This document shows, in pieces, positions 32,596 through 43,228 of a DNA stretch of 64,000 nt; within the stretch, counting starts at the first letter, position 1; the number at the start of each line of letters is the position of its first letter. A program made the position numbers and the translations under genes. The stretch is from Xiphydria camelus (taxonomy: Eukaryota; Arthropoda; Insecta; Hymenoptera; Xiphydriidae): the NCBI GenBank assembly GCA_963678675.1, contig OY783197.1:11156304-11220303 (forward strand). The letters are read 5' to 3'. Under the pieces are notes generated by a model that worked only from the letters and a program-made list of their open reading frames with translations, made no database searches and was not told the origin of the DNA.

Positions 32596-33500
32596 GGGCC
32601 GAAACCACCAACTCTGATTAAATTGTTAATTCCCGATTAGCTTAATTTAATCATGCTCTTGCGTTCCACCAATTTTTAAACCATAATTAAAGTGAGATAA
32701 TCACCGTTGAACTTAATCAGCCATTTTTGGCCGATTAGGAACCTAACCAGTGATTAACGTGGATCAACATAACCTCAAAGTCGAAGTTTCACTGCTGTGC
32801 AATACTATATCGGACATGAATTTATTTTACAACGATATTTTATCATCATCTGATGATGAAAATGGTATCGAAATTGATAGAAGGCCACATTTAATTAAGG
32901 AACGAATTAATTATTTCCAAACTTTGGATGATTTGGATTTCATTACGCGTTTTCGGTTATCGAAAGACAGTGTTGAAGCTTTGCTTCTGGAAATTGTACA
33001 TAATTTGCAACACGCTACAGAAAGATAAATTACATCTTAAATAACATATAATCTATTTTAAAATATCGCAACATTATCATATTACGTTAAAAATCGCGTA
33101 GAATTTTCTGTATCTTTACTAAATAAAGGGAGTGCACATCTCAGAAACCATGCTATTGCACCCAGAGTACAACTCCTGCTTGCTCTCCGGTATTATGCAA
33201 CTCTGGTTCCTTTTTAAATTCTGTTGGAGATTTCGGCAGCTCACTGAGCTCGGCTTGCAGCGCGTTAGTTGATCACGTCAGGTTTTCCTCCTACTCCATT
33301 ACAAGTTCCGTTGATGAACCAATCAGAATCACCGTTACAACAAAACCAAAACTTATTGCGAAGAGGGTATATGATTAGATAATCGGGGGTTAAAAATTCA
33401 TGGTGGAACGAATTGTGCAGTTAATCATGATTAGAACGCCGATTAAATATAATCGTGATTAGGTAATCAAGCATTTAATCAGAGTTGGTGGAATCGGCCC
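32596..33500 (+). mobile_element. PIF/Harbinger element with TTA target duplication
   Basis: Ends GGGCCGAAACCACCAACTCTG and the complement of GGGCCGATTCCACCAACTCTG, flanked by TTA at 32,593-32,595 and 33,501-33,503, the 3-bp TWA target of PIF/Harbinger. Length 905 bp, containing the start of a transposase gene only. Confidence 0.85.
32750..33028 (+). pseudogene. PIF/Harbinger transposase, N-terminal fragment
   Basis: The last third reads LDFITRFRLSKDSVEALLLEI followed by LQHATER, matching the region before the DDE core in Harbinger transposases. A stop follows directly and the catalytic residues are absent. It lies within the TTA-flanked element, which supports the classification. Confidence 0.7.
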
Positions 33501-33603
33501 TTAAAGGTCTACGACTGAGAGTTTTGCTCCGATTGACTTGAAATTTGGACACAACATTCTTTAAATGTTTTACTATAAGAAAACGCAATAAAAAATTGAT
33601 TTT

Positions 33604-34115
33604 TAGACCCTACGGTGTGCGCAAGCTACCCGGAGAGCGGTTGATGATTGGCAATACTCCGATAGTCTTCGAACGTAATCTCATTCGCGTTGGTGACGCA
33701 GTTCATCCGAGCATCAGAGGTCTGATCGAGCTACTGCTCAAGAAGACGCCCGACGAGATCCTCGTGAGTCAGGATGATGTGCACAATTACGGAAAAATCA
33801 TGCTTGCAACGAGAGCACACAGAAAGTATTACACTGAGAATGGACTGATATGCGATAGCAAGAGCATCAAGTTCAACAACATTATCGCGAGAGCTATCGG
33901 CTATCACGCTGAGTCGCCGAAACTCGGAGGAGCGGGGCTTCCACGATACATTGTTGCCGAGAGTGGCAAACGAGTGGATTACACGTACTGGGACGATCCC
34001 AACGAACTCGTGATCGCCTTCGTATGCTGCTAGCGTCCCAGGCTGCCGGTAATTCGGGTCACTGACAAGATCATATCCAGCATCGAGTAATTGCGCGAAG
34101 CCGACATCATTTATT
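33604..34115 (+). pseudogene. Polinton DUF8207-type protein, C-terminal part
   Basis: Starts abruptly at the edge of the TTAA element with YGVRKLPGERLMIGNTPI, then SIRGLIELLLKKTPDE and RAHRKYYTENG, the conserved core of the Polinton protein known as DUF8207. After VDYTYWDDPNEL the frame shifts near 34,015, continues as LRMLLASQAAGNSGH and has further stops before about 34,115. Function unknown; its place before the integrase is conserved. Together with 8,038-8,334 it shows both halves of this gene in the window, from different element copies. Confidence 0.7.
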
Positions 34116-34127
34116 AGTGGGATCGCA

Positions 34128-34572
34128 CGATGTCTCTTCATCAGTACCACCATAAGCATCGACGTATTCGGATGACAGTTGAACAGCAGGAGTAGACGCG
34201 GTCCTCCGGGATCTGCCGGTGGGGGCTTCAAATTTACCGCCGATAGCCATTACGACGTGGAGAACAAAAGACTGTGCAATGTCGCCCCGCACACACAGCA
34301 GCACGATGCAGTTACATTGAACGTCATGCAGAGTCTGATACGGCAGGAAATTCGTACCATATATATATCAGATCACAACGGCCATGCGAAGCGAAATCGA
34401 CAATGTCAATGTGATAGTTCAAATTCTCGATTCCAACTTTCGGGAGAATTTGAAGAAACAACGTCTGGACAACGAGAGCTTTGAAGAGTTGACGCTGCGC
34501 AGTTCCGAGCTCATTAACCAGTTGGACACCAGATTGAAAGCACTGGAAGACCAATGGACGAAGAGAAGTTAG
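34128..34572 (+). pseudogene. Polinton coiled-coil protein with fibre/collar-like motif
   Basis: Around 34,230-34,350 the frame gives FKFTADSHYDVENKRLCNVA and, after a few residues, DAVTLNVMQSLI. The pattern 'N-R-L-x-N-V-A ... D-A-V' recalls the base motif of phage tail fibres and other trimeric attachment proteins. A frame change near 34,383 leads into a heptad-rich helix (about 34,384-34,570, LRSSELINQLDTRLKALEDQ). A trimeric spike or fibre role is my inference from motif plus coiled coil; a capsid or unrelated coiled-coil protein is possible. Its end overlaps the integrase start by 19 bp. Confidence 0.4.
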
Positions 34573-35466
34573 CTGTGGTGACGGAACTTCACAAGCTGGT
34601 AAGAAGAAATTTCCCGCGTCGGCCCGTTGACATTCGCGGCCTGGATGAGACTTGGCAGGCGAATCTCGTCGACATGTCGGCTTACGCAAGAGCTAATGGT
34701 GGATATTACTTCTTGCTGACTGTTATCGATATATTTTCTAAATTCGCCTGGGCCGTGCCATCTAAGAGCAAAGATGCCAATGACGTTACGGCCGCCATGA
34801 AGACCGTTCTCGAGCAGACGTGTACCGAAAAACCTGCAAGTCGACTCTGGCGAGGAATTCTACAACACCAAGTTCGAGACTCTCATGCAGCGACACAGCA
34901 TCAACCTGTACTCGACCTTCATCAACCTGAAAGCGTCCATCTGCCAACGTTTCAATCGCACCCTGAAGAGCAAGATGTGGATACAATTCAGTCTACGTGG
35001 AAATTACAAGTGGACGGATATTTTGCCCGACTTGGTGTCCGCCTATAACGATAGCAAACATCGCATTGGGATGAAACCGCGCGAGGTCATCGCTCGAAAC
35101 GCCCAACAGCTGCTGCAACACGTGTACAAGAATCATAACGCAGAGACGCGGGAGAAGCCAAAGTTCCGATTCGGTGACAAAGTACGTGTCAGCAAGTTCA
35201 AGCACGTCTTCGAGAAGGGTTACACGCCCAACTGGACAACGGAGATATTCACCATCGCTGGGTTAAAGAGCACAGATCCAGTGACGTACCGGCTGAAGGA
35301 TTACCAGGATCAGCCCATCGAAGGTGCTTTCTACGAGGAGGAATTCGCCGCGGTCAAGCATCCCGACGTCTACCTCGTAGAGCGGGTGCTCAAGAGACGC
35401 GGAAATAGCCTATTTGTAAAGTGGTTGGGTTTCAATGATTCGCACAACAGTTGGACAAATAAATAA
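34554..35466 (+). pseudogene. Polinton retrovirus-type integrase with C-terminal chromodomain, inactive
   Basis: The rve core begins with LVDMSAYA (first Asp) and YFLLTVIDIFSKFAWA; a second acidic site lies in QVDSGEEFYN after a frameshift near 34,830. The third site reads KASICQRFNRTLK, with Gln at 34,945-34,947 where this family has the catalytic Glu. The C-terminal part has an SH3-like stretch (FRFGDKVRVSKFKHVF) and a chromodomain (VYLVERVLKRRG, LFVKWLGF, SWTNK) ending at 35,466. Chromodomain integrases of Polintons probably guide integration to chromatin. The enzyme is dead by frame and active site. Confidence 0.85.
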
Positions 35467-37648
35467 TTCATTTATTCCTCCAAACCCATGTTTACATTCA
35501 TTTATAGGGTGTATCCTCAGGGGTGAGGGGCGACACACACCGCTCTCCAGACAAAGACGCGGAGAACCTTCGGATGGAGCATTGAGAGTTCTCTCTCTCT
35601 CGTAATGCTTACTATTTTTACATAAGTATATCCACACCCACACGCACACCTATATTTACATTCGTAATACTATTACTCATCCCCATCCATATTTACATTC
35701 GTAATCTTTGTAACGACGCTACCCGGCGCTACCGGGTAGTCGCACACTTCGGCACGCTCTCTGACTGGCCCAGCTCGGGTAAGACAGCAGATAAAGATAT
35801 GTTGGGCGCCAGGTGTCCCGGGACACCAAAGATATTCGCGATAGGCCACAGTCAGATCACGTGAACCGGAAACGGAACTCCGCTAGCTCAGCCCCGTATC
35901 GGAGAAGGAGAGGGGCGGGGTCGTGAGACAAAGAAACGAATTTGAGGTGGCTTTTAATCAAAGAAATAACACTTAGGATTTATTGAAGGAATAACTTATG
36001 CGATATAATATAGTCGGATAGCGCAGATATCCGATAATCACACGAAGACGGCACGCGACGATAATGCACGGAAATACGCACGAAGACAACAGATACCCGA
36101 ATTCGTACCGATCGCGGAGATACGCCCGAAGACAACAGATAACCGAGTTCGAATCGCAACGGTCGCGGAGATACGCCCGAAGACAACAGATAACCGAATT
36201 CGCACCGATCGCGGAGATACGCCCGAAGACAACAGATAACCGAGTTCGAATCGCAACGGTCGCGGAGATACGCCCGAAGACAACAGATAACCGAATTCGC
36301 ACCGATCGCGGAGATACGCCCGAAGACAACAGATAACCGAATTCGAATCGCAACGGTCGCGAGGTTCGACCGCGAAGATAATAACCGAATACAATGCGCT
36401 CGGAACAAAGAGAATCACTAGTACTAACGGTAATCGCGAATCGATACTAGACAACAGAGAGTAAAGAGTCGAGAGTCGAGCACACGGAATGCCTCACAAA
36501 GAAATCACCGTACTATCGGCATTAGGTATTCTCCTACGCCGGTAACCGCACTACCGGCGTTACATATTCTACTAAATTGGTAGCGAGCTCAATTCGTCCC
36601 AGGAAATTCGGTTGCCGGATGCTACCGAATTTCCCAAGCATCCCCCGATATAATAGCTTAAACGATATCACTACGCGATCACACACGATCGACGATTAAT
36701 ACGCGAAACGAAAAGATAAAGATACTACTATTTCACACGAGTACACGGGTCCGCTACCTCCACGCGATAAATGATAAACGGTAGGCCTTTCAAGGGCAGT
36801 TCGATATGAAACGAGACTCTAAGAATTTCTACTCACGGCCACGTGTCGCTAATAGGAAAACGGCTTACCGGAAAAAGTCCGTAGGTGACTACTTGGTAGC
36901 TGACGTCCAGTCGCACCGCTGGTCCGCACGAAAGAGGAAGAGTCCAGGGATCGCTGCGGCTCGTTAAGCGGAGAGAGGGCCCTTCCCCACTCTAGGAGCC
37001 CTTTACGCGATCTAATTGGAGATCGATTTCCCCCGCTGATTTGCATGCGCGACGCTGCTATTACCGCTGCGCGCCCGCTCCGTAGATCGCCAATCGAAGA
37101 CAATATCGCCTTCATTGTTGGTTCGGATGCGTGCGTAGCTCGCTGGATTTCTCCGTGGCTCCGGAACTATCCCCTCACGGATGACGACTTGATGGATCCC
37201 TCCGGAACATTCCCCTGTGGGATCACGCGGAGGATCCCGATACGGAGTTAGTCTTCGAAGATTCCTCCGCAACATTCCCCTGTGGGATCACGCGGAGAAT
37301 CTCGATGCGGCGCTAACTCCCAAATGGTCCATCCGTGCCGAAGAAACGGGGTGCCTGTCTACGCAGGTTACGTTCCTCGCCGGGTACGCTGCTCGTTTGC
37401 AAGTCCCAGTCCTGCGCCTGGCAGGGAAGTCGTAGGCATCCTGCCGCACGGCATCTGGCGCTCGTTGCAGCCCCTTGTCCTCCAGCTCCAGCGTCCTTGT
37501 AGCTCTATTTTAGTCTTACAGATCTAGATACGGCAGCCGGTTCTAACAAAACTAATTATTAACGCTCTAAATAATGCTCTGGGGATGGCGGGACCGGCGA
37601 TGCGACGTGAAGGACTTCGTCACATTGTAACGTGCACGATTTGCAACG
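35467..37648. other. Insertion between integrase and PolB, possibly LTR-related
   Basis: No gene. It starts with a poly-CT and CACA-rich part and from 35,709 (TGTAACGACGCTACCCGG) resembles a retrotransposon long terminal repeat, with a minisatellite and GC-rich 3' part to about 37,625. A matching target duplication was not found, so LTR origin is only a suggestion. A roughly 62-bp unit containing CATTCCCCTGTGGGATCACG is repeated at about 37,208 and 37,271. Confidence 0.35.
36093..36365. repeat. Minisatellite with alternating 51- and 46-bp units
   Basis: Units share GCGGAGATACGCCCGAAGAC followed by AACAGATAACCGA and alternate between TTCGAATCGCAACGGTC and ATTCGCACCGATC endings, making a higher-order 97-bp period. 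About six units are present. Confidence 0.85.
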
Positions 37649-40600
37649 TTACATGTTATAGTGCCTCCAGGGTAGAGTGTCCGTGGTGTCCGGCAGCAGG
37701 CACCTCTTGTCATTGTGCGGACTCAGTGCGAGTTTCGTATACTGCACAGTCTGCACTTCGTGCAGTCTTGATCAGAAGAGATATAGAGGTCGGTGTTGCG
37801 TCGTGTTTTGCTGCAAGCAGTCGACGTAGTCGTCAAAGTCGATAGTCCTCGCCAACACCGACGTCTTGACTCCTTTAGCCTTCTTCATGCGGTCTTCACC
37901 GTTAACCCACACGCTGTACATTTTACTGCGAAGGCCCACGAATTCCGTCATGACTTTGCCGTTGCACTCGAGCTTCATGAGACCGACTACTTCTTGTCGA
38001 GCTGCGGCATCTCGAAGGCATTCTCGGCGGGATAGTCGGACGTTTCGAAGCGCTGAATGTGATGTTTCATCACGTCGTCAATGTTCTCATCCCGCACTTC
38101 GTAGATGAGGCTGTCGGTGACGGTACACAACAACTTGGAGTTATTCGGGAAAGTTTTGGCTATGAAGTCGTAGTGGAATTCGTAGACGCACGTCTTGGAC
38201 AAATCGAGTACGCAGAACTCCACGTAGATCGGCTTATTCAGGAGAACTCCGATCTTGTTGAGTTGCACGGCTACGAGGTTCTCCGCGAAAATGGCTCGGT
38301 TGTGGAAGCTGGGTCTGGCGATGAGTGCTTCGGCACCGTATCTACCCTTCCACTTGGTCACGAGTTTGACGTCGACGCGTTTCCACACATTCTCCATGGT
38401 CTTGCCGAAAACCGCATTGTTCATGAGTTTGAACAAGTTCTTCTCAAACTTATTGCGGGCTCGTTTTCGCATATCGCTGTTCAGTTCGATGTAGGTCTTG
38501 AGCCACTGCGACTGATCGAATTTCAGGGCTCTACGGATGTTGGTGAGCTTGAGACCGTGCTCGAGAACTTACCTGAGGTTGCGGTAGTGGATGATGTAGC
38601 GTGATTTCGGTTTCAACGTGGTTAGAAGCTTGGACTTCTTTGATCGCGGTGGCTTCATCTACTCCGGGTAGAGTGGCAGGTCTCGGTGAGCGTCGTGGAT
38701 GGAGTCCGGATAGTCCAAGTCTACCTCGAGTAGGTATCCGATGGGCGAGTCGTCGGGCACATTCCATTGGAAGTCGCCGTCGAGGTCTCAACCCACTCGA
38801 AGCTACCGTACGGGCGATATTGCGTCATCGCCCAGCCGTACATGTTGTTCACGTCGTAGTACATGAGGTACTTCGTCTCCTCTTCGGGATTGTAGTCCCT
38901 CATGTACTCGTTGTTGGCTCGGGCGTAACCGTTGCTGCACTGGCTGACACCACCGCGGATGCCCCGCTCGACGAACATGAGCATGTCGATGTCGGTGAGC
39001 AGTTGCAACTCGATGCCGGTGTACTTGAGCATTGCATTCCACGTGAGGCCGGGTGTGGTGTAGTAGTGGGCCGGATCCAGACCATACGCTTCGAGGCAGT
39101 TGTCACGAAAATTCTCGAATACCTCGGCCAGCAGCAGGACGTCGGTTTTCAGGTAGAGGTCCGCGTTCTCGCCCAGAGTTGCGATGTTGAATTCACACCA
39201 GACCCTCTGGGCGTGTTCGTAGTCCTCATCGGAGATGTCGCAGCCGTTGAGGCAGCTGTGAAATTACTGCTTGGTCGGCAACTTCGTCGCGTCCAGCTTG
39301 TCTCAGACGTCGATGAACTCTTAGGGGAAAACCCCTTTCCGCCTCAACAATGCAAACTGCTCGGTTCGGGTCTGCGGGAACTGGCTCTTGGCTATCGGCA
39401 CCTCCGCGAGGTAAGACGCCAACTTCTCCAACGACGATGCCATGAAGCGGAGGGAGTCGATGAATCGAAGGGCAATGTCACTGCCCTTCAGATGTTTGGT
39501 GAACGAGACGTATCGCTCTATGTTCAAGGGAAAGAGGTCGATCCGGCCATTGAAATAGGTGGAAATTTCCTTGATGATCAAGTGACTGTCGTAGCCGCTG
39601 AGATTGTGTAAGACGACGGGAATGGTGCGCGAATCCTGGTAATTCAGATTACAGCCCTCGTGCGCAGCGCCCCTGTACCTGCCGGTGAGATGGCAGTGGT
39701 CACGAACCCTCCTCGCATCCAGCAGCGGCTTCTCGCAAATGTGAACCTTCTCGGCGATGCGGAAAGCCTCCTCCTGTTCCTACGTGAGCGGTTGCATAGG
39801 TACGGTGTGCTTGAGCACTCCTTCGACCTGCTCGACCAGCTCAGAAAATTCGCGCGCGAACCATTCAGCGGGTTTCGGACCCCGAAAGCTGTTGTAGCGG
39901 GACAACGTGTCGTCGTAGCTGCACTGCACGTAGTATCCCACGCTGAATGGTTCATGCACTTGGCACACCCTCGTCTTGCTCGTCTGCTGCAGATCGACGT
40001 TCTTCAGGAGATACTCGAAGTCAGCGTAGACGACAAATGGCCCCCTTTCCTTGAAGATAAAGTTCTTAAACGTCAAAGTGCTGTGCATCGGTGTAGGCAT
40101 CTTGACCTTGAACCGATTCATCTCGCCACAGTCGACTTCGTGGGCTTCCAGCTTTTCAGTACTCCGGAAGTAGTGCAGGCAGCGATCGCAGATGTATTTC
40201 TACACCTTCGTTCTTGAAAGTTGCGCGCTGACCAGCCGAGAAGGGTCCTTTATCCACATGTTGTGGTAGACGGTGGGAGTTTCGTCATCCTCGTTCGCCT
40301 CCACCTCCCCTCATTCGATTCCTCGTCGATGTAGTGATCTTGGATCATGAGTAGGTTCACATGCTTGACCTTCTTGTGCGACGTAACGTGGATGGGGGTG
40401 ACCACAAATTTTTCTTCCCGCTTCAGCAGAATGTAGACGTTGATCAAGAGCTCGTTCTGCTTCTCAAACTTCGGGACCTCTCTCGGCATCACCGGGAAGT
40501 CTATGCCCACAAAATTCAGTTCGTTTTCGTACGGCTTGTTCACTAACACGCGGTTGGGATGCCTGCCCCAATCAACAGGATGAAGTGGAGAAAGGAGCGC

Positions 40601-41370
40601 CCACTTGAAGCACTGGTCGTCGGTATTTTTCACGTTGACACAGGCCTCCTTTCTCTTGATAAACACTGGAAATTCCAGGTAGGAGCTGCCTCTCATAGGG
40701 TTGTACCGATTCACGCAGATGGTCAAGTTGATGACGACTCGCAACGTCCAGCCCGAGTCCCGCTCCTGGAATTCCTCCATTTACCGGAGAATGGGGTCCC
40801 GCACATTCTCGATGAAACACTGCTTCAAATCGGTGGTGTGCAGGATCGCAACGTTCCTTGTGGCGAAGGTCTTCACTCAACGATCGTCTCGTCATTCTTG
40901 ACAATGCTGTATTCGCCCTCCAACACAGCATTCACCTTCAAGGCGTTCTCCCTCTTCAGCGCGTTCTTGATGCGCGGTGTGAAGAGGGCCTGCGCATCCT
41001 ATAGGAAGGCTGCGGGATCCAAATTTCGCAGGTTGACGATCACCCCCGTGCGGATGCGTCCATCGAACGCCGACTGGAGATCTTCACAGGAAACGCGTTT
41101 CTACTCACGTTTACCCACACGTCCACCTCTCACGAGCAAGCTTTTGAGTTTTTGGCTGTAACACTTCACTTGTCGAATTGCGGCCAGGTACCGCTGTTTG
41201 GCGGACACCGATGTTCCCTCTCGGCGCATCAATCGGCCGAGCAGCCGCAAACACTCGGTCCCACGTTGGATCCATTGGGTGATCTCGACTGGATCGACAC
41301 TCTTACGAGCGATGAGCTCAAAAGCCCGTCGATGGGTGTTCACGATATCCTTGCACTGATCGGAAGACAT
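37649..41370 (-). pseudogene. Polinton protein-primed DNA polymerase B, multiply broken
   Basis: Over 3.7 kb the family order is seen on the minus strand. An N-terminal region with VNRYNPMRGSSYLEFP and ELNFVGIDFPV lies near 40.7-40.5 kb, the exonuclease motif FVVYADFEYLL near 40,020, and RFIDSLRFMASSLEKLASYL near 39,470. Palm motif A YYDVNNMYGWAM is near 38,850, motif B LMNNAVFGKTMENV near 38,410 and motif C near 38,120. Motif C reads CTVTDSLIYEV: one of the two catalytic Asp is Val (38,119-38,121). At least six frame changes or stops separate these parts. The stop is at 37,649-37,651. The 89-residue frame at 41,101-41,370 is probably the N-terminal extension but I am less sure of it. Confidence 0.85.
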
Positions 41371-41399
41371 GTTGTTGTTTCGAGGTCGCGATGTGACTG

Positions 41400-42317
41400 A
41401 TGGCGTGACCGCGGCTGCGTGCGATATTTAAGCAGACGGTGTTGGGGAGGTGGTGGGGGTAAATGCGTTCGTGCCTGTCGAGGAGCTACGACGTCATCGC
41501 TCGCGCGGCTCGGCCGGAGCTGTGCAGTCCGAGCAAGACAAGTCCGAGCCTGCACGCGCGAGTCGGAACCCGCACGCGCAACGTCACCGCGAATTGCGCA
41601 GTAGCAGCGCGACGAGACAGCGGGCATCGGGGGCGTTGACCCCGACCACGCGCGAGTCGGAACCCGCACGCCCCCGTGAACTGCGCAGTAGCGGCGCGGT
41701 TCGATGAGAAGCTGTGACGTCTTCGCTTAGGAATGCGACGCGCTCAGCTTGATGCGCAGTAGCGGCGCGTTAAACTGTGTAGCAAGAGCCCCCGGTGACG
41801 CCATCGAGGGCTTTATAAAATGGCGCTATAATTCCTACTTAATCCGCCGCATCAATAGGTTTATTCCAACAGAGCTAAAAACCGTACATGTGAACGGTAC
41901 ACGCCATGTGCAGTAGAGAAACGGTCATGCGCTGTAGTGAAAATCCGTTCCAGCTTCTCTACTGCGCACAACGTGTACCGTTCGGTGTACGGTTTTCGGC
42001 TCGGTTGGAACAGACCTAATATTTCGCTTATTCAGTGACAGTGACAGTGAGATGACGCTGCGGGGCCCGCGAGATAGCGCTTCGAGCGAGGTCGAGATGG
42101 CGCTGCGGGTGAAGATACCTGGCGTTGTCCTCCACCGACGGTGGCGCCACCTAACGTTGATGGTGGGGGTCGAGGAGTGGGGGTTCGACAAATGGTAGAG
42201 CTCCATGATGCACGAATTCAAATTTCCCACCACAGCGCATGCGCACTTCCGCAAAATTCAAATTTCCCGCCACTTTTGGTCACGTGGGTGGCCCCGAACC
42301 CGCCAAGCTTAACTACT
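41400..42317 (-). repeat. Right terminal inverted repeat region of Polinton C
   Basis: Outer 330 bp match 31,429-31,760 in reverse complement. The inner part has degenerate ACTGCGCAGTAGC units. It is interrupted by a 160-bp palindromic MITE at about 41,858-42,018 that is absent from the left repeat. Confidence 0.7.
41858..42018. mobile_element. Palindromic MITE inside the right Polinton repeat
   Basis: Ends AGGTTTATTCCAACAGAGC and the complement, inner CCGTACATGTGAACGGTAC; arms pair over most of the 160 bp. Absent from the corresponding place in the left repeat, so it inserted after Polinton C arrived. Confidence 0.65.
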
Positions 42318-43095
42318 ACTGTCGTCAGTTAACGTGTTAAAAGGGTAACATCCCAAGACCCCGTATTATCACTCTTATTCCTTCACTGGTATCTTGAACA
42401 ATTTTTTGAAATCGATTTGACTCGTTTCCTATTCGTCGGAGGGAAAAAAGGTAAATAAGAAAATTGTAGAGCTCGAAAGAAAAGAAATTGTTGTCTGAGG
42501 CCGAACACTCTGTTGTTAGTTCTTAAAAAGCTAGAGCGCCAATGTTTCCAAAAATTATAAACAATATACATGTTTATAACAGATTTTTTGGAGATCTACA
42601 AGTTTGACGAAAAAATTTCAATTTAAATCAATTTTTGAAGGTCGAAATACGGAGAAGCTGATATTTGGAAACTTTGGCGCCCACTTTTTGGCTTTGTTCT
42701 TCCTGGGAACTAACTACTGAGAGTTCGGTCTAAGACAATAAATATTGCAAATTTGGAGCTCTACAATTTCTATCCTTACACTTTTTCCCCTCCGACAAAC
42801 AGGAAACGAGATAAATCGATTCCAACATTTTTTGTAGATGGTGGTAAAGGGACAGGTTGAGATACGGGAACTTGGGATTTTACATTTTTGACCACCAGAA
42901 ACAACATAAATATTAATATTAATATCACAATATTTTTATCTTAAATGACTTAACGACTTTTACTAACTGGGTGAGGAATCGGAGTGGAGGCAAGAAAATA
43001 GTAAGCGGCCAATTGACTTTGTCAGGTTTTACAGTAAATCTCTTCGGAACAGATACGATACGGGCGTAAAGGTTGGCAGAACGAAAATGACTCAC

Positions 43096-43228
43096 AGTAA
43101 TCTTTATATCAAGCTTTGCAGCGGTCAATTCATTCCTCATCGTGGTGGACATAGCCGTAATAGCGTACTTGCTGGCGGGATATACGCTTATCGGCATCTT
43201 TATCACTTCTGCATTATGTCCCGCTATA
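43096..43228 (-). CDS. SDR (farnesol dehydrogenase-like), catalytic exon
   Basis: Acceptor ATTTACAG precedes SIAGHNAEVIKMP, then the catalytic YPASKYAITAM (Tyr and Lys of the SDR YxxxK motif) and RNELTAAKLDIKIT before a GTGAGT donor. This is the heart of a classical SDR, an NAD(P)-dependent alcohol oxidoreductase. The exon is intact. Splicing to the next exon must cross the 12-kb intron with Polinton C. Confidence 0.85.

Larger units (their letters stand above)
31988..33614. mobile_element. TTAA-type element replacing the middle of Polinton C, right end lost
   Basis: Starts after TTAA at 31,984-31,987 with a G-run and GTAGGGTCTAAC. TTAGACCCTAC at about 33,604-33,614 is the matching end but runs directly into DUF8207 coding sequence without CCCC-TTAA. 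The interior resembles the TTAA element at 55,855-56,581 in having a GTTTCGAGAAA phrase. It is interrupted by the Harbinger element at 32,596-33,500. Confidence 0.6.
31429..42317. mobile_element. Polinton C with both termini and 6-bp target duplication
   Basis: Begins AGTAGTTAAAATAGGCGGGTTC and ends with the complement of AGTAGTTAAGCTTGGCGGGTTC. The flanking hexamers are ACTATC (31,423-31,428) and ACTGTC (42,318-42,323), a 5-of-6 match of the 6-bp length characteristic of Polintons. Total length is 10.9 kb. It holds the C-terminal DUF8207 gene, a fibre-like gene and the integrase (plus strand) and PolB (minus). The capsid module is missing: in its place is a TTAA element with a nested Harbinger element. 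Confidence 0.85.
31341..42906. mobile_element. TA-flanked resident element in the SDR intron, split by Polinton C
   Basis: The ends TGTTGTTTCTGGTGGT (31,341) and its complement (ending 42,906) are each flanked by TA. The parts outside the Polinton (31,341-31,428 and 42,318-42,906) total about 680 bp. The right part is a hairpin in which TTCGTCGGAGGG (42,431) pairs with CCCTCCGACAAA (42,790). This mariner-type element entered the intron first and Polinton C inserted into it later. Confidence 0.7.

Noticed and set aside
35973..36454. Three overlapping long minus-strand frames with RISA/VICCLRAYLRD repeats
   Set aside because: They are translations of the 51/46-bp minisatellite; all frames are open because of the repeat.
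35709..37648. Solo LTR beginning TGTAACG and ending CGTTACA
   Set aside because: The apparent 3' end CGTTACA is the end of the PolB coding sequence, and flanking pentamers do not match; kept only as a possibility.
38059..39611. Long plus-strand frames of 181 and 336 codons
   Set aside because: They are antisense shadows of the PolB gene, whose family motifs are on the minus strand.
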